A stretch of 64,000 nucleotides of DNA, from positions 3,455,489 through 3,519,488 of the forward strand of contig NZ_CP050698.1 of NCBI RefSeq assembly GCF_005116655.2, given 5' to 3'. How positions within the stretch are numbered: the stretch's first letter is position 1; the number at the start of each line of letters is the position of its first letter. Shown here one piece after another: positions 17,748 through 26,989 of this stretch. Under the pieces are notes generated by a model, which saw nothing but the letters and a program-made list of their open reading frames with translations, searched no databases and was not told where the DNA came from. Position numbers and translations under genes: made by a program. This stretch comes from Desulfosediminicola flagellatus. GTDB taxonomy: Bacteria > Desulfobacterota > Desulfobulbia > Desulfobulbales > Desulfocapsaceae.

Positions 17748-18059
17748 GAATTAATTCCTCCTGTGATTATCTCTCATATATTCCGACCGGGTTACCGGTT
17801 TCGTCTTGTATATGCAGGCAGCTGACATAATTGTTCTGCAGCCCGACATGATCTGTTTTCACGAAGAAACAGTTTATAATATAGAAAAATTGTTAAGTCA
17901 ACAGATATCGATTGATAATAGCACATCCTCAAGCTCCTTGTCTACCTGATGATTTGACACGAAGTGGCAGATTGGGATACCCTTTTTTTAGTAGAAGTAT
18001 AAATCTGTCATTAAAGCAATTCACATCATACCATTTAACCACTCGGTATTTGATCCAAT
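17748..18059. other. Divergent promoter region, no gene
   Basis: These 312 bases hold the promoters of rpsT (leftward) and the cNMP-binding gene (rightward). A short plus-strand frame at 17912-18100 overlaps the next gene out of frame and is not supported. Confidence 0.55.
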
Positions 18060-19160
18060 ATGGGATTCCCAAAAGTCATTTTTCGCATAGTGGAAAATAA
18101 GAGCTGCCCTCTCTATACATATGGGGATGCGTTTAGCCTTACCGGCATTTCTATTCCCATAGCAAACAAGACCGAAAACACCTTCGTCACTACAGCAATA
18201 GTCGACTATCCTGCAGAAAAAAATATCTGCAAAATACTTAACGGCGACCTTGCGAAAATAATCATTCAATATGAGCGAGGCGACAAAATACCGGTCTGCA
18301 TGATAAGCTGTAGCGGCTGCACCGGATCAATCAAGCTGGAACACTCTCAGGGTGACAAAAAAATACAGACAGGCGGAGAGCAGACAATCTCCAACGAAAT
18401 CGGTTCAATAATGCATGTCCTGAGTGACTTTGCCTTCTTTAAACATATTGACGACGAGCATCTGGATACCGTTGTAAGTTTTTTTGAGCTTGTTAAGTAT
18501 AAAGCAGGTGACCTCATTATTAAAAAAGGCGATCCGGGCGGCCACTTCTACATCATCGTCGAAGGATCCGTCAATGTACTTAACGATGCAGGCATCATCA
18601 TTTCCAAGCTCAACAAAGGAGAAGTTTTTGGTGAAATGAGCCTGATCTGCAACGATGCTGTTAATGCAACAATTCAGGTGGTCACCCCCACATCAATTCT
18701 TCATATTGACCAGCGCAATTTCAAGAAGATTCTTGATCGCTACCCTTCCATTCAACTCTTTTTCTCCCGCTTAATGGCCGAACGACTCAAGGCATCCAAC
18801 AAGATTCGCGCCGAGGACCTTTCATCAGGAATGATCGGCAACCTCGCTGAAATCCCACCGGAGGCTTTATTTCAGACGCTCAATGTCAACAACAAAACCG
18901 GGATTCTCACCATTACTGAGCTCAACGGAGGAACTGCACGATTTTCGTTCAGACAGGGAGCATTAATTAAAGCTAAATATGGAAAATACGTTGGCGATGT
19001 GGCTTTCTATCAAATACTTAAAGAAGATTCAGGAAGATTCAGGTTCACACCGGGCATCCCGCCCGAAGATTTTGAAATTCCGGAAATCGGCTTCTTTATG
19101 AAACTGCTGATGGAAGGTATGCGTAAGCTGGATGAAGGAAGAGTAAAAAAAATCAACTGA
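18060..19160 (+). CDS. Cyclic nucleotide-binding regulator with PATAN/DUF4388-type tail
   Basis: 366 residues in three parts. Residues 1-95 form a small cysteine-bearing domain (CPLYTYGDAFSLTG, CMISCSGCTG) resembling the TIGR04076 family. Residues about 120-235 are a cNMP-binding beta-roll with phosphate-cassette-like GEVFGEMSLICNDAVNAT; the usual arginine of a cAMP cassette is replaced by asparagine (NDAVNAT). Residues about 265-355 resemble the DUF4388/PATAN domain (GILTITELNGGTARFSFRQGALIKA). There is no helix-turn-helix, so it is more likely a signalling adaptor than a transcription factor. A hairpin terminator follows. Confidence 0.78.
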   Translation: MGFPKVIFRIVENKSCPLYTYGDAFSLTGISIPIANKTENTFVTTAIVDYPAEKNICKILNGDLAKIIIQYERGDKIPVCMISCSGCTGSIKLEHSQGDKKIQTGGEQTISNEIGSIMHVLSDFAFFKHIDDEHLDTVVSFFELVKYKAGDLIIKKGDPGGHFYIIVEGSVNVLNDAGIIISKLNKGEVFGEMSLICNDAVNATIQVVTPTSILHIDQRNFKKILDRYPSIQLFFSRLMAERLKASNKIRAEDLSSGMIGNLAEIPPEALFQTLNVNNKTGILTITELNGGTARFSFRQGALIKAKYGKYVGDVAFYQILKEDSGRFRFTPGIPPEDFEIPEIGFFMKLLMEGMRKLDEGRVKKIN

Positions 19161-19190
19161 AAAACTGTGAACACGGTTTTAGGTAAAACC

Positions 19191-19232
19191 GGCAGGAAAC
19201 ACGAAAAACTACCTTAGGGTTTCCTGCCTTTA
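19191..19232 (+). terminator. Rho-independent terminator after the cNMP-binding gene
   Basis: GGCAGGAAAC pairs with GTTTCCTGCC across an 18-base loop, followed by TTTAG. It sits 30 bases after the stop and, read in the other direction, also closes the U32 operon. Confidence 0.75.
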
Positions 19233-19251
19233 GATACTTATGATCAATACG

Positions 19252-21507
19252 TTATTCTAGCTTACCAAAATAATTGAAGGTAGAAAGCTTACCAAAACGA
19301 ACCTGTCCAGCTATCCTATCCGCCACCTCCTCCATGTCCTTCTTGCCCGAATGTCCGCCCGTCAAATCAACGACTACATAATCAAGACCAAGCGCCTTCA
19401 GTTCATGCAAGTGAGGCAACAGCGAAAACGGACGAGCCGGAAGAGTCTGGGTAAATCCATCACGCTTGCGAACTACAAAATTTTCGTTTTTAGGACTTAC
19501 CACCGATTTATTAAATGGGATAAAGTCTGCTGCAACCCGTGAGGTGAATAAGGGTGGAGTACCATACACAGTCAGCCCCAGACGCATTCCACGTCTTCCG
19601 CCAATGCGTTTAGCTGCTGGCACACCTGACTGCTTATAGCCTTGAATTGCTTGCGCCAGAGTTTCCTTATCAGCTTCAATTGCTAACTGAGCAGCTTCGA
19701 AACCAGCTTCAGCAGTAAGAAGGAGTGATTGATTATTCACGAGATTCATTGAATAATCCGCTGAGAGAAAAACTTTCTCATCTTCAAACAGATCTATCTG
19801 ACTGATATGCGATAATTGAAAACACCTGAACCCGGTCCGAATGAGCATGGAAATATTCTTTTTCATCCTGCTGAGCTCACGATCGAACATAATCGGCGGC
19901 AGTGCCCAGGTAATATTTCGGTTTTGTTTTCCTAAATATTTCTTTAACTGCCCTGCGTCTTTAAACGTATTTTTATCAAGAGTGATAAGGTATTTGTCCG
20001 GCCTTAAAGGCATTTTGCCGAGCAGAGGCTTAACCGAATCAATTTTCAGCCACCAGTCAAGAGGGACCTTTTCAGGCTTTGCAGAACCACTCCGTCGTTT
20101 AAACGACTGCTGTTTACGACCGGTTTTTTTCGGGGCAGAGGCCTGTGCAACCTCATCGACAGCATGATTGTTCTCCCATGCCTTCCACTTAATATCTTTG
20201 AGCTGCGGCAAGAGCTGTCGCTCTGCTCGTAGAATATCTTTTTTCACCCGGGCAACCGGCAAATCTGACAAACCTTTCCCGGTAGTACCACCAGCAACAT
20301 CAACCTTGTATATATCCATACTCTTCCAGGTTTTACCTGAAAGTGCTGGTGGCAAGGTCATATCAACAGATTCTCCGGCAGATGCATGCTCAGTCTGCAC
20401 GCCACGTACAAGCATAGATTTAAGGGTGAATGCTATACGCTCTCCGGATGGCTCCAGATGCAACCTGAGCCTGTCGCCTTCTGCAAGAGGCTCTTTTAAC
20501 TTAAGCCGCAAAACTTTCCCGCTGTTTTGCTGCGAATTACCACCGGCTCGACCAAGATGGAGGCCCATATTTCCGGAGTGATACGGAGAGATAACTTCCT
20601 GTGGGCGAGGTGACTGGAAAAATCCTGAGCTTACCTTCCTGCTCATTGCCTGCTCAATCAGGATACCCGCATCTTTTAATGCAGTATCATACTCTGTAGG
20701 TTCAGCATCAAGTACCAGCCTGTACGCTTCTACTACTTTTGAAACATATCGTGCAGATCTGAGGCGCCCTTCTATTTTGAATGAGGAAATACCGGCATCA
20801 CGAAGATCACGAACAACCTCTAAACCATCAAGGTCATTCATTGAGAAAAGATAATTGCCCTTTCCCTTCACCTCACGCTTCGGCCCTCTTCCAGCACCAC
20901 CACCTGATGAGGTTGAGTATGCACGACGACATGGTTGAACACATCTGCCACGCAAACCACTCTTACCACCAAGGTAGGAAGAAAAAAGACAAAGACCCGA
21001 ATACGAATAGCACATAGCACCATGTACAAAGACCTCAAGCTCAACCTCCGTTCGTGCAGAAATGGTCTGGATTTCCGCAAGCGTCAGCTCACGGGCCAGA
21101 ACAACTCGTTCACAACCAAGTCGGGAAAACAGCTCAACACCCTGCAGGTTATGAGCAGTCATCAATGTAGAAGCGTGAATTTTAAGTCTAGGGAAGAACC
21201 GACGAATGATATTAATCAGTCCCAGGTCCTGAACGATAAGGGCATCGGGCTGGAGATGCTCCAGCATGCCAAGGGTATCTATGACATCCGGTAATTCTTT
21301 TTCAAGAATCAGACTATTGGCAGCAATATAGATTTTTTTCTCGTGATCGTGACAATACGCGATCATTGCGCCAATCTCTTCAATTCGCAGATCCCGGGCA
21401 AGGTTTCTGGCATTAAAACCCGGTGCTCCGACATAAACTGCATCCGCACCGGCTTCCAGGGCGGCAAAAAAGTTCTCAACATTCCCAGCGGGAGCCAGCA
21501 ATTCCAT
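19252..21507 (-). CDS. Peptidase U32 family protein with C-terminal extension (RlhA-like)
   Basis: 751 residues. The first 300 carry the U32 core: ELLAPAGNVENFFAALEAGA, ADAVYVGAPGFNAR, the family signature EVFVHGAMCYSYSGLCLFSS, and further cysteines in GRCVQPCRRAY. This is followed by FSMNDLDGLEVV, a DUF3656-like region, and a long C-terminal barrel-like segment (WALPPIMFDREL, LTVYGTPPLFTSR). Despite the name, characterised bacterial members (RlhA, TrhP) hydroxylate rRNA or tRNA bases, and the cysteines probably bind an iron-sulfur cluster. The length fits the RlhA type. It is the last gene of a nucleotide operon, 7 bases after pyrR. Confidence 0.88.
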   Translation of the reverse strand: MELLAPAGNVENFFAALEAGADAVYVGAPGFNARNLARDLRIEEIGAMIAYCHDHEKKIYIAANSLILEKELPDVIDTLGMLEHLQPDALIVQDLGLINIIRRFFPRLKIHASTLMTAHNLQGVELFSRLGCERVVLARELTLAEIQTISARTEVELEVFVHGAMCYSYSGLCLFSSYLGGKSGLRGRCVQPCRRAYSTSSGGGAGRGPKREVKGKGNYLFSMNDLDGLEVVRDLRDAGISSFKIEGRLRSARYVSKVVEAYRLVLDAEPTEYDTALKDAGILIEQAMSRKVSSGFFQSPRPQEVISPYHSGNMGLHLGRAGGNSQQNSGKVLRLKLKEPLAEGDRLRLHLEPSGERIAFTLKSMLVRGVQTEHASAGESVDMTLPPALSGKTWKSMDIYKVDVAGGTTGKGLSDLPVARVKKDILRAERQLLPQLKDIKWKAWENNHAVDEVAQASAPKKTGRKQQSFKRRSGSAKPEKVPLDWWLKIDSVKPLLGKMPLRPDKYLITLDKNTFKDAGQLKKYLGKQNRNITWALPPIMFDRELSRMKKNISMLIRTGFRCFQLSHISQIDLFEDEKVFLSADYSMNLVNNQSLLLTAEAGFEAAQLAIEADKETLAQAIQGYKQSGVPAAKRIGGRRGMRLGLTVYGTPPLFTSRVAADFIPFNKSVVSPKNENFVVRKRDGFTQTLPARPFSLLPHLHELKALGLDYVVVDLTGGHSGKKDMEEVADRIAGQVRFGKLSTFNYFGKLE

Positions 21508-21514
21508 ATTTTTT

Positions 21515-22051
21515 TTAACTCTCTACTACAACTTCGTTTCTATCAGAGTTTTCTTCAAGCAATACCTGAATTCGTTCCTCTGATAATATATTGGCCTGCA
21601 TTCCTACGTAGTCCGGCTGAATCGGCAATTCTCTACCGCCCCGGTCTACAAGTGCAGCCAGTTGGATGGAAGTCGGTCTTCCATAATCCATAATGGCATC
21701 CATCGCAGCGCGAATGGTTCTGCCTGTAAATATTACATCGTCAACAAGTACAAGTTGAGCATTGTCTACGTCAAAAGGAATATCTGTTGTCTTCACCACT
21801 GGATTTTGTGAGGTAAGACTCCAGTCGTCCCGATATAGATTGATATCCAACTCGCCGTAACTGATTTCACAACTCTCATGAGCTTTAAGAATTGCGCATA
21901 AACGTTTTGCCAGAAAAACACCACAGGTGTGGATACCTACAATGGCAATTGTTTCGGCATCATGATTTTTCTCAAGTACCTGCAGGGCAATCCGCTTAAG
22001 AGCAAGATTAATGTCCTGCGATGTCATAATAATACGCTGTTGCTTGCTCAC
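21515..22051 (-). CDS. pyrR: PyrR bifunctional pyrimidine regulator / uracil phosphoribosyltransferase
   Basis: About 178 residues. The PRPP-binding loop is VLVDDVIFTGRTIRAAMDA near residue 95, preceded by GIHTCGVFLAKRL and GELDINLYRDD and followed by LAALVDRGGRELPIQPDYVG, all standard for PyrR. It senses UMP/UTP and PRPP, may bind pyr mRNA, and makes UMP from uracil. I place the start at a GTG that overlaps the purN stop (GTGA), giving the usual family length. The frame itself extends to 22069. Its presence in a purine-type operon, not before pyr genes, is worth noting. Confidence 0.92.
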   Translation of the reverse strand: MSKQQRIIMTSQDINLALKRIALQVLEKNHDAETIAIVGIHTCGVFLAKRLCAILKAHESCEISYGELDINLYRDDWSLTSQNPVVKTTDIPFDVDNAQLVLVDDVIFTGRTIRAAMDAIMDYGRPTSIQLAALVDRGGRELPIQPDYVGMQANILSEERIQVLLEENSDRNEVVVES

Positions 22052-22629
22052 ATGTTCACCCGCTTCCAAAAAAACTCTATTCCTTTTTCTGCAACACGGT
22101 TAATTGCCTCTGGAAATGCCTCACATTCACGCTCAAAAACTTTCGAGGCGATGGTATCAGCATCATCGTCATAATCAAGTTCAACACATTGTTGAAGAAT
22201 GATCGGACCTTCGTCATATTTTTCGTTGGCAAAATGCACGGTACACCCACTCACGGTGCACCCGTGCGCCTTAACGTCTTCATGTACGTGATGACCATAA
22301 TAGCCATCACCACAGAACGAAGGAATAAGTGACGGATGAATGTTTATAACCGCCCGGGCCAACTCGGCAGGAGGAGTGTACAATTTCAGATAGCCGGCAA
22401 GACAGACAATATCTACAGAATAATCTTTTAAGATTGTATTAATCTCGTCATTACTTGCGGCATGAAAAGCAGGATACCCATAGTTACGAGCCTTCTCTAA
22501 CCCGAGAACTCCTTCGACGTTGGAGATGACCACCTGAATTTCAGCGGCAAGCGTTCCGGCTTCGATCCGTTCGTGAAAATTATCGAGTGTTCTACCACTG
22601 CCTGAAAGCAGGACTGCCATCTTCAACAT
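22048..22629 (-). CDS. purN: Phosphoribosylglycinamide formyltransferase
   Basis: 193 residues. It has the N-terminal loop VLLSGSGRTLDNF, the catalytic pattern with NIHPSLIPSF, the following HEDVKAHGCTVSGCTVHF, and YDEGPIILQQ. It transfers a formyl group from 10-formyl-THF to GAR in purine synthesis. The core YGHHVHEDV replaces the more usual YG-x-H-VH form. It begins 2 bases after the stop of the IMP cyclohydrolase gene and overlaps pyrR by 4 bases. Confidence 0.94.
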   Translation of the reverse strand: MLKMAVLLSGSGRTLDNFHERIEAGTLAAEIQVVISNVEGVLGLEKARNYGYPAFHAASNDEINTILKDYSVDIVCLAGYLKLYTPPAELARAVINIHPSLIPSFCGDGYYGHHVHEDVKAHGCTVSGCTVHFANEKYDEGPIILQQCVELDYDDDADTIASKVFERECEAFPEAINRVAEKGIEFFWKRVNM

Positions 22630-22631
22630 AA

Positions 22632-23252
22632 TTATTCTCCGGAAAAATACGGGTTACTATCAACATCAACCTTTTCCAACCAGGCTGAAATCACAGTGTC
22701 ATACTGGGCCGTAAGTGCAAACACCTTACGCGCAAGCTTGAAACGTGTTTTCAGGGTGGTATTTCCGGTTTCTTTTATTTCCGCAAGGACCTGAGGATAA
22801 TCTGCAGGATCTACAATGACAGTAACATCATGGAAGTTTTTTGCAGAAGAACGCAGCATAGTAGGTCCACCGATATCGATATTCTCAATTGCGTCAGCAA
22901 GAGAACAATTCGGATCGGCAACAGTTTTCTCAAATGCGTAGAGATTAACAGCGATAAGATCAATATTTTTCAAGCCGTGCTCAGCACACTGTTTCTGATG
23001 CTCTTCGTTTGCACGCTGGTTCAGAATACCGCCATGAACTTTTGGGTGCAGTGTTTTTACACGACCATCAAGCATCTCAGGAAATCCGGTGAACTCAGAC
23101 ACATCTTTCACAGCAATGCCCGCTTCACGAATTTTCTTTGCTGTTCCACCGGTAGAGAGGATCTCCACACCAAGATCAGCAAGTTCTTTGGCAAAACCTT
23201 CAATGCCGGACTTGTCGGTAAGACTGATTAATGCACGCTCTATTTTACTCAT
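22632..23252 (-). CDS. IMP cyclohydrolase, PurH N-terminal half only
   Basis: 206 residues that match only the MGS-like cyclohydrolase half of Pur[80 protein letters not shown]. Full PurH is about 520 residues; the AICAR transformylase half is absent, and purN begins 2 bases later, so this is not a simple frameshift inside the window. It closes the IMP ring from FAICAR. The formylation step must be done by another protein elsewhere, such as a PurP- or PurV-like enzyme. The start has a GAGGAG motif upstream. Confidence 0.93.
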   Translation of the reverse strand: MSKIERALISLTDKSGIEGFAKELADLGVEILSTGGTAKKIREAGIAVKDVSEFTGFPEMLDGRVKTLHPKVHGGILNQRANEEHQKQCAEHGLKNIDLIAVNLYAFEKTVADPNCSLADAIENIDIGGPTMLRSSAKNFHDVTVIVDPADYPQVLAEIKETGNTTLKTRFKLARKVFALTAQYDTVISAWLEKVDVDSNPYFSGE

Positions 23253-23264
23253 ATTCTCCTCCGC

Positions 23265-23657
23265 TCAATCTTTACGAATAAATTCTTTTATTTTTCGACG
23301 GTCTCGCTTACCGGGTTTACCTACAGGTGCTGAATGCCCAGCATTCATCATCCTTCGCAAATCCCGTTGAGTTTCACGCTCCCGTATACTTTCTTCTGAT
23401 TCCTCATAGAGTAACCGCGCCTCAACTGCCGGTCGCCTATATGGCGATACAGCCAGCACAGTAACCGCAAATTCTACAGGCCCCTTACTAATCACCAGTT
23501 TATCGCCAACCTCGACAACCTTGGCAGCCTTGGTCCGGCTTCCGTTATGATGTACCTTTCCACCATTAACCGCTTTCGCCGCAATGGAACGCGTCTTGAA
23601 AAACCGTGCGGCCCAAAGCCATTTATCGATACGAACGCTGTCTGGTGTTTGACTCAT
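23265..23657 (-). CDS. S4-domain RNA-binding protein, Hsp15/HslR-like
   Basis: 130 residues. SVRIDKWLWAARFFKTRSIA opens an S4 fold, then KAVNGGKVHHNGSRTKAAKVVEVGD. The C-terminus is basic (REREtqrdlRRMM; GKRDRRKIKEFIRKD). HslR rescues stalled 50S subunits that carry nascent chains after heat shock. It is the first gene of a five-gene leftward operon and lies 12 bases before the IMP cyclohydrolase gene. Confidence 0.92.
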   Translation of the reverse strand: MSQTPDSVRIDKWLWAARFFKTRSIAAKAVNGGKVHHNGSRTKAAKVVEVGDKLVISKGPVEFAVTVLAVSPYRRPAVEARLLYEESEESIRERETQRDLRRMMNAGHSAPVGKPGKRDRRKIKEFIRKD

Positions 23658-23946
23658 GCTTCGACCTGTCGGGGTGGGAGAATGACAACTGAAACGATGT
23701 CTTCGAATGACACAGGTTACACTGATTTTCCGATAAACGCTTGAAAAAATCGTTCAGCGTAAAATCGCCCGAAAAGAGTATTGTCGATACAGGTGAAAAA
23801 GGGTATGAAGTCATCTTATAGGAATCACCGGTACCTGCGCCTACCATAGCATACAGCTGCCCTGCAGATTTCATTGTCTGTTCGTGTAGTATCGGACATG
23901 CAGGTCAACCGGATATATAATTAATAACCTCCGAGATGAGAGGGTT

Positions 23947-24684
23947 ATGCATATTCAAGTAGTTGGCATTAAAAACATTTGCACCCCGGTCAAAGTTCTT
24001 GAAAAAGGTGGGGGCTCGCAACACACTATCGCCACTATAAGCATGCAGGCCAGCATGCCAAGCTCAAAGCGTGAGAGTTGTGTCGAAACATTCACCTCAA
24101 TCCTTAATCAATCGTTAGATACGCTGAGCGTTGAGAGTTTCCACCGTATTCTTTCAGACGTTCAGGGATCTCTTGGTTCAGAAAGTGCCAGGCTTGAGAT
24201 GACCTTTCCGTATTTCATCGAAAAGAAAGCTCCGGTCACCGACACCAGAAGCTTAATGGAATATAGTTGCACCTTCTCCGGCGGAATCGGCAAAGATCAG
24301 GATTTCATTTTAAGTGTTGTCGTTCCTGTCACAACGCTCTGTCCATGCTCCAAAGAAATTAGTCAGGATGGCGCTCATAACCAACGGGCGGAAGTCACTC
24401 TGAATGTCGAGATGAGAAAATTCGTCTGGATTGAAGACCTGATCACCATGATAGAACAATCAGCTTCCTGCGAACTGTATGCACTCTTAAAACGACCTGA
24501 CGAAAAATATGTAACAGAACGGGCATTTAACAACCCTATGTTTGTAGAAGATGTTGTCAGGAAAGTTGCGGAATGCGCCCTCGCCCATGAAGATATCGGC
24601 TGGTTTTCAGCGAGTGTTGAGAGCTTTGAGTCAATACATAAGCATAGTGCCTATGCCTATGTAGACAGTGATGAAATCCGTTAG
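23947..24684 (+). CDS. folE2: GTP cyclohydrolase FolE2 (type IB)
   Basis: 245 residues. The FolE2 opening (VGIKNICTPVKVL, QHTIATISMQASMP) is followed by TFPYFIEKKAPVTDTRSLMEY and the active-site PCSKEISQDGAHNQRAEV, which holds the metal cysteine. It turns GTP into dihydroneopterin triphosphate for folate and related pathways and, unlike FolE, works with metals other than zinc. The protein is slightly shorter than some relatives at the SSKRESC region. The start at 23947 has GAGAGGG just upstream. It appears monocistronic and is followed by a palindromic repeat. Confidence 0.93.
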   Translation: MHIQVVGIKNICTPVKVLEKGGGSQHTIATISMQASMPSSKRESCVETFTSILNQSLDTLSVESFHRILSDVQGSLGSESARLEMTFPYFIEKKAPVTDTRSLMEYSCTFSGGIGKDQDFILSVVVPVTTLCPCSKEISQDGAHNQRAEVTLNVEMRKFVWIEDLITMIEQSASCELYALLKRPDEKYVTERAFNNPMFVEDVVRKVAECALAHEDIGWFSASVESFESIHKHSAYAYVDSDEIR

Positions 24685-24687
24685 TAG

Positions 24688-24818
24688 CCTGTCCGAAAAT
24701 GGACTTTTACCCCGAAACTTCGTTATTTCTAAAAGACAATGCTCGTAATATCAAAATATGACTGCGCTTGTTTTTTAGAAATGCCTCGATTCGAGCAAAA
24801 ATCACTATTCTCGGACAC
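24688..24818. repeat. Palindromic dispersed-type repeat with inverted ends
   Basis: The ends are TGTCCGA (24690) and TCGGACA (24817). Inside, ATTTCTAAAAGACAATGC pairs with GCGCTTGTTTTTTAGAAAT around a short AT core, and outer parts CGAAACTTCG and CCTCGATTCGAG are also partly complementary. It starts three bases after the folE2 stop. The arrangement is typical of a non-coding palindromic repeat or MITE. A second copy is not present in this window. Confidence 0.7.
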
Positions 24819-24852
24819 ACTCCGAGTTCTGTAAATCAGTCTTCAGAGTCTA

Positions 24853-25278
24853 TCAATTATTTGAAAATATCAGCTCAGGCCCAGGCCCACGGCTGGTATT
24901 TTCAATAAATGTTCCTAATGCATTAGCCTGCATGTCACTCAACTCGACAAACTCAAGAAAGCAATCAGGTCCCTGGTTATTCTGCACAAGAGTGTTACCT
25001 TTACGCTCTTGACTGCGAACAAGCCTGCATTTTAAGCCCTGAACAGACAACCCTATCTCGCAATTGAGTAATTCGACATCTGACAATATGCCTGACGCCC
25101 CTTCTAGACCAACAAAATTTCGGCATGCAAGACCAGCTTTACTGATGTCAAGCACCTCTGCCAGACTTTCTTCATTACAAAGCATACTATTTTGATGAAT
25201 CGGGTAACGTTTGAATTTCCTGCGTTCCCGTTCAACTGGGGAAGCATTACTGGACTCGGCAATTTTAGTAACGATCAT
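24853..25278 (-). CDS. PilZ-domain protein (putative c-di-GMP receptor)
   Basis: 141 residues. The PilZ signature is complete: the RxxxR box as RRKFKR at about residues 19-24 and DISKAG at about 44-49 (D/N-x-S-x-x-G), followed by a beta-barrel-like region with VELLNCEIGLSVQGLKCRLV. PilZ domains bind cyclic di-GMP and alter motility or polysaccharide systems. There is no second domain. The stop is close to the palindromic repeat and it is convergent with folE2. Confidence 0.87.
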   Translation of the reverse strand: MIVTKIAESSNASPVERERRKFKRYPIHQNSMLCNEESLAEVLDISKAGLACRNFVGLEGASGILSDVELLNCEIGLSVQGLKCRLVRSQERKGNTLVQNNQGPDCFLEFVELSDMQANALGTFIENTSRGPGPELIFSNN

Positions 25279-25565
25279 TTACAAACCCCTTATACGAATG
25301 AACGTGTTTATTTCAGATGATGCCCATATCACAAGCCCACGGATAACACATTCATGCAGTATGTTAAATGAATTTTCCTAACAAACTATTTGCATTGTAT
25401 TACTTGTCAGAAAATAGGCAACTATGAAATAGTTTAAGGGCCTCCAGCGGAATCACCCCTGGAGTACGATGTAAATAAACAACTCCAATCAATCAAAACA
25501 TATAGACGACATTCAATTGACTATTGTGTATATGAAATTTATTTTTTATTGGTAACAGGGAAAAG

Positions 25566-25766
25566 CTATTTTCTGAACAACCAGAAAAGAAGGGAGACAA
25601 CACCGCTGACTAAAAGGCAGGTGGTGATGGGTAAAAAAAATGTAAACCCATCACGTTTAATGAAAATATCACCAGGAAGTCTGCCAAATGGAATTTTCTG
25701 CAATAGTGGCCAGCACACACCAACCACTATTATCAGAACTCCAAGCAGGATGATATTTTTATTCAT
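25566..25766 (-). CDS. DUF2905 small membrane protein
   Basis: 66 residues with two membrane segments (IILLGVLIIVVGVCWPLL and ITTCLLVSGVVSLLFWLF) flanking the conserved IPFGRLPGDIFIKRDGFTFFLP. This is the DUF2905 pattern, of unknown function. It starts 29 bases after the aminotransferase stop and is likely co-transcribed with it. Confidence 0.85.
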   Translation of the reverse strand: MNKNIILLGVLIIVVGVCWPLLQKIPFGRLPGDIFIKRDGFTFFLPITTCLLVSGVVSLLFWLFRK

Positions 25767-25795
25767 AATTCTCGCAACACATTAATGTGCATGGA

Positions 25796-26989
25796 TCACT
25801 GATCTAAGTGCTTGGCATACCTGGCAAATGCTTTTGCCAGTCGTATCATTCCGACCTCAATCTCATCGGGCTCAAGGCAGGAAAAGCTCATCCTGAAAGA
25901 TGCTGCACCACTACCATCAGTATAGAACGGTTCCCCGGGAACAAACACAACCTTTTCAGTGACAGCAAATTCAAACAGTTCCAGTGCATCCCAACCACCG
26001 GGCAACTCACCCCAGAGAAACATCCCTCCCTCAGGCTCCCACAAACGTACTTCTGCAGGAAGGTGGCGACGTGCAGACGAAGCCATTGCTTTACATTGTC
26101 TGCCATATGCATCCACTATCTTTTTAATATGATCATCAAGAATGTTATTTCGTAGATAGTTAACAAGTATATGCTGATTTACACTTGATGTGTGCAGATC
26201 AGAAGCCTGCTTTGCAACAAGGAGCTTTTCGTATAGGGGGGCCGGCGCGACCAGCCAGCCAATTCGAAATCCAGGAGCAACAGTTTTGGATAGAGTTCCG
26301 AGCAATACCGTATTCTCAGGGCTATAACTATAGAGCGACTTCCTCGTCTCACCAGAAAAACGCAGCTCACCGTATGGATCATCCTCTACAACTATAAACC
26401 CGTTATCTTTGGCAATTGCGGCGACCTGCTCCCGGATGTTTTCGGTATACGTCACGCCAGCAGGATTCTGAAAGTTCGGGACCGTGTAGAGCATTTTAGC
26501 CTGTGCGCCATTACTCTTTTCACGGAGCTCTTGAGTATCAATACCATCCTGAGTTAATCGTACCGGCTCAAAGTGCGGCTGATAGATTGACAGTGACTGA
26601 ATTGCACCAAGATACCCGGGCTGTTCTATTAAAACAGGGTCGCCAGGATTAATTAATGCCTTACCAAGCAAATCCAAACCTTGCTGTGATCCGTTAGTTA
26701 TAAGGATCAATTCGGGTGAGATATCGAGCCCCTGCTTTTCACGGTACCTTTTTGATATAAGCTCACGTAATTCTAAAATCCCTTCAGAGTTGCTGTACTG
26801 AAGCACATCTGCGCCCTTACCATTAAAGACATTTTCAGTGGCTTGCCGTATCGGTTCGACCGGAAAGTATTTTTTATTAGGAAGGCCACCAGCAAAAGAA
26901 ATGATCTCGGGATCAAGAGACACTTTTAATATTTCTCGTATAAATGAGCGCGGGACTGCCTTTATTCTATCAGCGAACAGATGTTCCAT
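25796..26989 (-). CDS. PLP-dependent aminotransferase, 2-aminoadipate/LysN-like class I
   Basis: 397 residues of a fold-type I aminotransferase: LQYSNSEGILELRELISKRY, ITNGSQQGLDLLGKALINPG, YTVPNFQNPAGVTY, VEDDPYGELRFSG, and the cofactor lysine in LGTLSKTVAPGFRIGWLVAP. The pattern matches the LysN/AadAT and MocR-catalytic group acting on aromatic, branched or 2-aminoadipate substrates; the substrate cannot be told from sequence. There is no N-terminal helix-turn-helix, so it is an enzyme, not a MocR regulator. Confidence 0.88.
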   Translation of the reverse strand: MEHLFADRIKAVPRSFIREILKVSLDPEIISFAGGLPNKKYFPVEPIRQATENVFNGKGADVLQYSNSEGILELRELISKRYREKQGLDISPELILITNGSQQGLDLLGKALINPGDPVLIEQPGYLGAIQSLSIYQPHFEPVRLTQDGIDTQELREKSNGAQAKMLYTVPNFQNPAGVTYTENIREQVAAIAKDNGFIVVEDDPYGELRFSGETRKSLYSYSPENTVLLGTLSKTVAPGFRIGWLVAPAPLYEKLLVAKQASDLHTSSVNQHILVNYLRNNILDDHIKKIVDAYGRQCKAMASSARRHLPAEVRLWEPEGGMFLWGELPGGWDALELFEFAVTEKVVFVPGEPFYTDGSGAASFRMSFSCLEPDEIEVGMIRLAKAFARYAKHLDQ

